From: Oscillospiraceae bacterium | GTDB lineage: Bacteria; Bacillota; Clostridia; Oscillospirales; Oscillospiraceae | Direction: 5' to 3' | Length of the DNA stretch: 10,762 nt | NCBI GenBank assembly: GCA_031280855.1 | Contig: JAITGH010000016.1 | Location: 1 to 10,762, forward strand | Shown here: positions 6,348 through 10,762 of the stretch, piece by piece | Position numbering within the stretch: the stretch's first letter is position 1 | Layout of the letters: the number at the start of each line of letters is the position of its first letter | Position numbers and translations under genes: made by a program | The notes under the pieces: model-generated | What the model saw: the letters and a program-made list of their open reading frames with translations, nothing else | Told to the model about the DNA's origin: nothing | The model's database searches: none

Positions 6348-6422
6348 GGGGATTATGCGGCACTTGCACGGAGACGTTCCGCCAATTCCTACTTACTAAT
6401 CCCTGATTCCTATTATGGGAAT
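6348..6422 (+). promoter_or_regulatory. Structured leader with start-codon hairpin before the glycosyltransferase
   Basis: GGGGATTA (6348-6355) can pair with TAATCCCT (6397-6404), enclosing a small reading frame. ATTCC (6406-6410) can pair with GGAAT (6418-6422), placing the ATG at 6415 in a 7-base loop; ATTCC at 6385-6389 is an alternative partner. No ribosome binding site precedes ATG 6415 or 6421, although purine-rich sequence (AGAGGAGAGAGG) lies at 6325-6336, far upstream. The layout suggests translational control, but this is inference from base pairing only. Confidence 0.35.
6355..6399 (+). CDS. Possible 14-residue leader peptide
   Basis: ATG 6355 to TAA 6397 would encode MRHLHGDVPPIPTY. 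AGGGG at 6341-6345 and GGGG at 6348-6351 could serve as ribosome binding sites; the next gene has none. The stop lies 15 bases before ATG 6415 and in the same frame, a spacing that permits termination-reinitiation. The peptide contains a PP pair, a motif that can slow ribosomes. It could be chance: short frames are common. Confidence 0.35.
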   Translation: MRHLHGDVPPIPTY

Positions 6423-7560
6423 GAAAGTGTTAATCGTAAGCATAACCGCAGGGAACGGGCATAACGCGACGGCGGAGTCAGTCGCGGACGAGTTCGAGCG
6501 GTTGCGCGTCGGCGGCGCGGATATCGAGGTCGCCAGGGAGGACTTCCTGGAGTACGTCGGGAACTTCTTCTACAACTTCACCGACAAGGGCTACACGTTC
6601 CTGACACTGCACTTCCCGGAGTTGTTCGGGCGAACGTACGATCTGCTGGAACATAACGAACCCGCACGCCGCGTCGCCGACATATTGCTGGCAAGCGACT
6701 ACATCTCATCTCGATTCGGCAGCTATTTCCGCGACCATATGCCCGACGTCATAGTCAGCACGCACTACTTCGCCGCGTCTGCTTTAAGCAAGCTTAAGGG
6801 CGAGGGACGGCTGAGTATGCCGATCATCGGGATCAACACCGATTACTGCCTGCACCCGTTTTGGGAGGATTTCAAGTTCCTGGATTACTTGGTAACCGCC
6901 GACCCGTTGCTAACCGACATCATCGAGAAACGCGGGATCGAGCGCGATCGAATCCTCCCGTTCGGGCTGCCCGTTCGGCGCAAGTTCCTGACGTGCCTGG
7001 ATAAGGCGGAGGCGCGAGAACTGCTGAGCCTGGACTTGAAGAAACGCACGGTGCTGGTTATGGGCGGCTCGATGGGCTACGGCGACATCGAGGGCATCGT
7101 GACGGAGATCCTCGCGATGGACGGCGATTACCAAGTCGTGGCAATCTGCGGGAACAATAAGCAGCTCCTGAAGTCTCTGCATAAGATCGACGACGACGAC
7201 TTGCACTGTCTCGGATTCGTCAATAACGTGGAGCTGTACATGGACGCCGCCGACTGTATCGTCACGAAGCCCGGCGGACTGACAAGTACCGAGTTCCTCG
7301 CGAAGAACTTGCCCGCGATCCTTGTGAACCCGATTCCGGGTCCCGAGCAACGGAACATGCAGTTCCTGTGTAACTCCGGCTGCGCAATGCACGCGGGAAA
7401 GAACTTCACTGTCTCCGAGGCGCTTCGTCTCATGTTCGACGACCCGTACCGCTTGCCGGAAATGCGCGCCGCACTTAAACGCTACTCAAGACCCGACTCC
7501 GCCGCCCGTATCTGCGAGTTCGCTATCCGTCTGTGCGAGGGGTTTGGGGTTACGGTCTGA
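6415..7560 (+). CDS. Glycolipid glycosyltransferase, MGDG synthase / UgtP family
   Basis: Probably transfers a sugar from a UDP-sugar to diacylglycerol at the cytoplasmic membrane face, making glycolipids or anchors for envelope polymers. It has 381 residues in two Rossmann-like domains. The N-terminal acceptor domain (MGDG_synth type) has ITAGNGHNATAES (10-22), VSTHYFAASAL (113-123) and NTDYCLHPFW (141-150). After the linker GLPVRRKF (184-191), the C-terminal GT28-type domain has VLVMGGSMGYGD (213-224) and the donor-binding run CIVTKPGGLTSTEF (281-294) with PIPGPEQRNM (306-315). There are no membrane helices; association would be peripheral. ATG 6415 is used; ATG 6421 gives MKVLIVSITAG and is equally plausible, as neither has a ribosome binding site. 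The fold and class are firm. Donor, acceptor and product (mono- or diglycosyl) cannot be read from sequence. Confidence 0.88.
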   Translation: MGMKVLIVSITAGNGHNATAESVADEFERLRVGGADIEVAREDFLEYVGNFFYNFTDKGYTFLTLHFPELFGRTYDLLEHNEPARRVADILLASDYISSRFGSYFRDHMPDVIVSTHYFAASALSKLKGEGRLSMPIIGINTDYCLHPFWEDFKFLDYLVTADPLLTDIIEKRGIERDRILPFGLPVRRKFLTCLDKAEARELLSLDLKKRTVLVMGGSMGYGDIEGIVTEILAMDGDYQVVAICGNNKQLLKSLHKIDDDDLHCLGFVNNVELYMDAADCIVTKPGGLTSTEFLAKNLPAILVNPIPGPEQRNMQFLCNSGCAMHAGKNFTVSEALRLMFDDPYRLPEMRAALKRYSRPDSAARICEFAIRLCEGFGVTV

Positions 7561-7571
7561 CCGATATGCAT

Positions 7572-7611
7572 TGAGTTGCGCAAACTCTCTTGGAAAAGTT
7601 TGCGCAACTCA
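7572..7611. terminator. Inverted repeat between convergent genes, possible bidirectional terminator
   Basis: TGAGTTGCGCAAACT (7572-7586) and AGTTTGCGCAACTCA (7597-7611) form a perfect 15-bp stem with a 10-base loop. It lies 11 bases after the glycosyltransferase stop and 13 bases beyond the stop of the convergent LemA gene, the usual place for a shared terminator. There is no T-run on either strand, so termination would be atypical. Confidence 0.5.
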
Positions 7612-7624
7612 GGGCTTGACCGGA

Positions 7625-8176
7625 TTATGCCAAGTTGATACTCACGTCCTCGCGTTTTGAGCTTTCTGCGGCGAAGAACTCTTTCGGCTGATAATGCGCG
7701 TTGTTTGCGATCATGCTGGCGGGGAACTGCACTATCGCCTGATTGAACGAGGATACGTTCATATTGTATACTCGCCTGGCGGCTTGCAGGAAGTCCTCTG
7801 CGTCCATGATAGCGTCTTGCAGCTGTCTGTAGTTTTCGCTGGAGTGCAGTTCCGGATAGCTTTCCGCAATGGCGCGAATCTTCACCGTTGCCTCGTCCAT
7901 CTGGCGGCTAAGCTCGCTTTTCTCGGCAATGCCCGCGCCGGAGCGCAACCCTACAAGTTTGCTAAGGGTCTCTGATTCGTGCTTAGCGTAGGCTCTTACA
8001 ACGTCCGCGAGCTTTGTCAGCGTGTCGAAGCGTTTGGTCAACGCCACGTCTATGCCGGAGTCGGACTCTTGGATTTTCACCAGCAACGTCCTGAATCGGT
8101 TCGACGTGGAGATAGCCCATCCGACGACGCCGATTACCACTACCGCGAATATCGCGATTGCAACAAATGTTCCCAT
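7625..8176 (-). CDS. lemA: LemA family membrane protein
   Basis: LemA proteins are single-pass membrane proteins whose biochemical role is poorly defined; most of the chain is a helical domain next to the membrane. This one has 183 residues, the family norm. An N-terminal membrane helix spans about 4-22, followed by SNRFRTLLVKIQESDSGIDV (25-44), TKRFDTLTKLADVVRAYAKH (47-66), and the family hallmark around AESYPELHSSENYRQLQD (104-121) through ARRVYNMNVSSFNQAIVQFP (133-152). The C-terminal KEFFAAES is typical. The start is ATG 8176, with AAGGAGG (8188-8194) 11 bases upstream; a longer frame to 8308 would add 44 non-homologous residues. It is the last gene of the minus-strand cluster, 103 bases beyond the lipoprotein reading frame, with no obvious own promoter. 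Confidence 0.9.
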   Translation of the reverse strand: MGTFVAIAIFAVVVIGVVGWAISTSNRFRTLLVKIQESDSGIDVALTKRFDTLTKLADVVRAYAKHESETLSKLVGLRSGAGIAEKSELSRQMDEATVKIRAIAESYPELHSSENYRQLQDAIMDAEDFLQAARRVYNMNVSSFNQAIVQFPASMIANNAHYQPKEFFAAESSKREDVSINLA

Positions 8177-8279
8177 AGCCTGCGTTTCCTCCTTATCACG
8201 CTTGACGTGGTCACTCCCGTATGAACTTGTCGCCGTCTGAAGCCACCGGCGTGTACGCGTCTGCGCTCTGCGCGCTATT

Positions 8280-8540
8280 TCAGTCAGATTCGGAAGCGGA
8301 GGTTTCACGCGTATATACGCCCTCGAACTCCACGGCGTACTCGTCGAAAGCCGTTATCGTAAGCGTATCGCCGTTAAGAGCAAGCTCGAAATATTCGTCG
8401 CCCGCCACACCCGTATCTATAATGTCGAAGTATGTTGACATCGTACTAACTCCATCGACGACCATCTCGAACACTACGTTTATCATGTTCGGATAATCGT
8501 TACGAGAAATCGTAACCGTTCCAATCTCGGACGTAAACGT
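8280..8540 (-). pseudogene. In-frame continuation of the lipoprotein beyond TGA
   Basis: After the TGA at 8541-8543 the frame reads TFTSEIGTVTISRNDYPNM and on for 86 residues, with hydrophobic/polar alternation typical of beta strands (FELALNGDTLTITAFDEYAV). It ends at TGA 8280-8282. The ATG at 8486 has no ribosome binding site, and coding-like sequence begins before it, so independent translation is unlikely. The simplest reading is a nonsense mutation (TGA is one change from GGA, CGA, TGG or TCA) or a sequence error in a 243-residue two-domain lipoprotein. Readthrough is possible: in the mRNA, GTTACGA and TCGTAAC form a 7-bp hairpin (8499-8516) starting 24 bases after the stop. Confidence 0.55.
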
Positions 8541-9014
8541 TCAGTACCACGGCGTCAGCTCGCTTTCAAACTCTATTGTGGGATCGAAAGTCTCATTTGC
8601 GACCGCAGGATCGGAATCGTCCTCACTAAGATCCGCGATCGCATCCGCTTTGACGTAGACATGCTTCCGACCGGTGATCTCGCTGTCATAGACGAAAGTT
8701 TTGTCGGCGGCATTGTATTCCAGCACCATCGTCGCGTCCGGGTCCTTCTTGTTCTTACCGTCCAGGACAACGCAGTTGCCGTCAAGCGCGTATTGACCCG
8801 ACGATCTTCGGTCGCCGAAACTGTTATACAGCTGATAATCGCCGCCGCTAAGTTTCATCTGCTCCGCCGAACCAAGATCGGAACGCCATATACCCTCGAC
8901 ATCTGATTCGCTTATCGTGCTTCCGCCGCAGGCGCTTAACAGAGCGAGCACGGCGATGGCGCTCAGCGCCGCGCTGATTACCCGCGAAAAGCGGAGATTT
9001 ATGTGTGTCTTCAT
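8541..9014 (-). CDS. Small lipoprotein, possibly truncated by an in-frame TGA
   Basis: A 157-residue secreted lipoprotein of unknown function. The start is ATG 9014, with GGAGG (9023-9027) 8 bases upstream; the longer frame to 9128 is not used. The signal peptide has Lys/Arg near the N-terminus, a hydrophobic run at about 12-26 and lipobox LSAC with Cys29. The mature part begins as a small beta-rich module: ESDVEGIWRSDLG, then GDYQLYNSFGDRRSSGQYAL, CVVLDG and MVLEYNAADKTFVYD, a pattern like small lipocalin-like or DUF-type lipoproteins. An acidic linker (SEDDSDP) follows, and the frame stops at TGA 8541-8543 just after LTPWY, with no full second module. The same frame continues open for 86 more codons. 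It lies between DUF3137 and LemA genes and is probably co-transcribed. Confidence 0.75.
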   Translation of the reverse strand: MKTHINLRFSRVISAALSAIAVLALLSACGGSTISESDVEGIWRSDLGSAEQMKLSGGDYQLYNSFGDRRSSGQYALDGNCVVLDGKNKKDPDATMVLEYNAADKTFVYDSEITGRKHVYVKADAIADLSEDDSDPAVANETFDPTIEFESELTPWY

Positions 9015-9063
9015 TTCTTGTTCCTCCATAAAGTTAGATTGACGCTGCCGTTGTCTGCCGATT

Positions 9064-9110
9064 ACCGCGTTAGGCATGGAGAACGGTTTCGGCGGGAGTC
9101 CTAACGCGGT
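9064..9110 (-). promoter_or_regulatory. Inverted repeat in the 5' region of the lipoprotein gene
   Basis: ACCGCGTTAGG (9064-9074) and CCTAACGCGGT (9100-9110) are perfect 11-bp arms with a 25-base gap. TTAGG at 9111-9115... overlaps a second small inverted repeat, CCTAA (9100-9104) with TTAGG (9110-9114). It lies 50 bases upstream of the lipoprotein ATG, in the 192-base gap after the DUF3137 gene. It could be an operator with repeated half-sites or an RNA hairpin that separates the two genes; no T-run is present. The rest of the gap holds no gene or clear promoter. Confidence 0.4.
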
Positions 9111-9206
9111 TAGGCTGTACCGGAGCACAAATTCCTACGGCGGCAAAGTCGCTTCTAAAACCGGTATCTCGGCAATATATTTGTCACTCGCTGCTTTCGC
9201 GGTTCC

Positions 9207-10403
9207 CTAATTCTTCAGGTACAACGTCTCGACCATGTCAAGCACCGTTCGGATTTCCTGCGTTATGCGGTTCCGCTGTTCGGAAAGCGTCGCGTCGCCA
9301 ACCGCCGTTGCCTCAAAACTGTCGCCGTTCGCGATTGCGACGTATAGCTTGTCGTCTCTGAAAGAGAGCGATACGGGACAGCCGAGCTTATCGGCGGCGA
9401 GGACGATGCCCTCCAGCACCGGCGGCGTCAGTATCCGGAACGCGGTCACCGCATCGTTCGCCGATATGGTGAACTTACTGTTAAACGCATCCAGCTCCGT
9501 CAGAATAGAGTTCTCATCGTACTTAACTTTTTTACTCTTTGGGTAAACGGCGACCGGCTCATTCGAGATGGCGTCGTGGTCAAATACCATAAACGTGCCG
9601 TGAAATATCGTGGTATATTTTTTGCGGGTGTGAGTATCGCCGTCTGAGTCCCTGTACGTTTCCTCCCGCGATTCCTGCAAGTGGATGTCTGACTGCGTGA
9701 ACCGGATCCCGTGGTACTCCGCGCTAAGGTAGTCGTTGCCGGAGTATTCGTTGAACTCGAACATCTGCGATGCCTTAACGATCGGCTCATCAAGCTTCTC
9801 TGTCGGGCGGAAGTCCATATTCACGAGCACGGACTCAAGACCTTTGATTACGACTAATTCCTTGAACGCGTCCTTGTACCGCTTATTCATGGGCGACTTC
9901 GCGACCCAAAACGCCGCAACAAGCACGAGCATAATCGCTTCGACGATGTAAACCGTGTGTTCGCCGATCTCAAGCCCCAAGTCGTCCGCGTTGAAGAAGA
10001 ATATCACCGATCCCACAATCTCGGCAATGATGAACACGACGAATAGCGCGTTCACAACTTGAACCTTGAGCCGCAGTCTGTCGAGGCTAAGCAGCGCGGC
10101 ATCTTCGCTTTCCGCCGATTCGCGCAAGCTTCGGACTTGCTTCTTCCCGCTTTGAGCCGCGCCGATTACCGCGCCTACCGCCACCGCAATCCCCAGCAGC
10201 GCCGCCACCGTCGGCCCGAAGATCAGAACGAATATGATCAGCGCAGCGATCAGCCCGATAATGCCTCCGCCCATGACAACGAACCCGAACTCGGACCAGA
10301 ATACAAACGTGATGTAAAGCGCGACTGCGGCGAATGGGATCCGTATCCACTTCGTCCATGAGTATGGGCTGTTGAATCCCAAGATATGTTTGATGAAGCG
10401 CAT
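9207..10403 (-). CDS. DUF3137 family membrane protein
   Basis: A 398-residue integral membrane protein of a family without an assigned function. Hydrophobic helices are visible at about 21-36, 40-62, 65-82, 115-137 and 150-168; the rest is a soluble C-terminal domain. That domain has the DUF3137 pattern: YHGIRFTQSDIHLQE (230-244), an acidic/basic loop, TTIFHGTFMVFDHD (264-277), VAVYPKSKK (284-292), ELDAFNSKFTISANDAVTAF (303-322), ILTPPVLEGIV (324-334) and FRDDKLYVAIANGDSFEA (348-365). The start is ATG 10403, with AAAGGGGG just upstream. It is 49 bases downstream of the preceding minus-strand gene. DUF3137 genes are often found beside LemA genes, and here LemA is two genes further on, which supports a shared envelope-associated role. 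Confidence 0.85.
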   Translation of the reverse strand: MRFIKHILGFNSPYSWTKWIRIPFAAVALYITFVFWSEFGFVVMGGGIIGLIAALIIFVLIFGPTVAALLGIAVAVGAVIGAAQSGKKQVRSLRESAESEDAALLSLDRLRLKVQVVNALFVVFIIAEIVGSVIFFFNADDLGLEIGEHTVYIVEAIMLVLVAAFWVAKSPMNKRYKDAFKELVVIKGLESVLVNMDFRPTEKLDEPIVKASQMFEFNEYSGNDYLSAEYHGIRFTQSDIHLQESREETYRDSDGDTHTRKKYTTIFHGTFMVFDHDAISNEPVAVYPKSKKVKYDENSILTELDAFNSKFTISANDAVTAFRILTPPVLEGIVLAADKLGCPVSLSFRDDKLYVAIANGDSFEATAVGDATLSEQRNRITQEIRTVLDMVETLYLKN

Positions 10404-10452
10404 AGTTCCCCCTTTGCTCGTCTTCGGCTTTAGTGCGTGATGACTTCCCTCC

Positions 10453-10762
10453 CTAGTCGGCGTTGCAGATGAACGTCTCGCCGTACAAACTGGTCAGTTG
10501 GTACGGTGAAACTATGAACAGCTTATCAGTATCGCCGGACGGTGTTACGATTACGACGGAGTCGTTCTCGAAGTAGTACGTGTACGTCAAAGTCTCGGAG
10601 CCATAGTCAAGATCCACCGTCCAGTCGTCGAAGAAGTAGAACGAGTACTCGTTGTCGGAGTCTCCGTCGAGATGGTAGAACTCTTCGATAATTATGCTCG
10701 GCTTCACGGCTTCGGTCGGCTTCACGGCGGGAGTATTGGCGACGGGCGAGGCGCGGTAGAAC
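10453..10762 (-). CDS. Hypothetical protein, C-terminal part (5' end outside window)
   Basis: The frame is open to the window edge, so the GTG at 10725 need not be the start; about 102 residues are visible. The visible part begins with a Pro/Ala/Thr-rich linker containing AVKPTEAVKP, encoded by a 13-bp direct repeat (10698-10710 and 10716-10728). A small acidic, aromatic-rich domain follows, with YSFYFFDDWTVDLDYGSETL and TYYFENDSVVIVTPSGD. It looks like a beta-rich extracytoplasmic domain behind a linker, as in small lipoproteins or single-pass proteins, but no signal peptide or helix can be seen here. It ends in TAG at 10453-10455. It is the first visible gene of the minus-strand cluster, 49 bases before the DUF3137 gene. 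Function unknown. Confidence 0.65.
   Translation of the reverse strand, partial: FYRASPVANTPAVKPTEAVKPSIIIEEFYHLDGDSDNEYSFYFFDDWTVDLDYGSETLTYTYYFENDSVVIVTPSGDTDKLFIVSPYQLTSLYGETFICNAD

Noticed and set aside
8499..8543. Selenocysteine insertion at TGA 8541-8543
   Set aside because: The hairpin downstream has loop TTTC in the mRNA and lacks the usual bacterial SECIS loop features, the context is not a redox motif, and no selenocysteine machinery is visible in the window.
8280..9014. Alternative genetic code with TGA as a sense codon
   Set aside because: TGA ends the xylulokinase, recX and glycosyltransferase genes at sensible positions, so it is a normal stop here.

Overview
The window looks like chromosomal DNA from a Gram-positive anaerobe of the Bacillota, most likely an uncultured clostridial lineage. 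The grounds are strong AGGAGG-type ribosome binding sites, lipoprotein signal peptides, a Ser/Pro-linked sugar-type solute-binding lipoprotein, a UgtP-like glycolipid glycosyltransferase, an acetate kinase and a recA-recX pair. Base composition is moderately GC-rich. TGA, TAG and TAA all end confident genes, so the standard bacterial code applies. The taxonomic reading is inference.

Layout, plus strand: the 3' part of a xylulokinase gene (1-647); a consensus promoter and an ABC-type solute-binding lipoprotein (779-2545) with a small unknown protein behind it (2580-2888); a gene-free island of about 450 bases packed with hairpins and repeats (2889-3344); a consensus promoter and acetate kinase with a TTG start (3422-4651); another copy of one of the hairpins; recA (4749-5861) followed 6 bases later by a short recX (5868-6176); then an extended -10 promoter, a leader with a 14-codon upstream reading frame, and an MGDG-synthase/UgtP-type glycosyltransferase (6415-7560).

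Layout, minus strand: a 15-bp inverted repeat separates the plus genes from a convergent cluster. Read in its own direction, this runs: C-terminal part of an unknown protein (10762-10453), a five-helix DUF3137 membrane protein (10403-9207), a small lipoprotein (9014-8541) whose reading frame continues past an in-frame TGA to 8280, and a LemA-family membrane protein (8176-7625). LemA and DUF3137 proteins are known genomic neighbours, so this is probably one cell-envelope operon.

Functionally the window mixes sugar catabolism (xylulokinase, solute-binding protein, acetate kinase for ATP and acetate), DNA repair (RecA and its modulator RecX) and the cell envelope (glycolipid synthesis, LemA/DUF3137/lipoprotein cluster). 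I found no defence system, CRISPR array, transposase, tRNA or rRNA. The most unusual content is non-coding: a 33-nt hairpin family present three times with constant ends and changing stems, the repeat island before ackA, and the leader of the glycosyltransferase gene. The interrupted lipoprotein frame is the main coding oddity.
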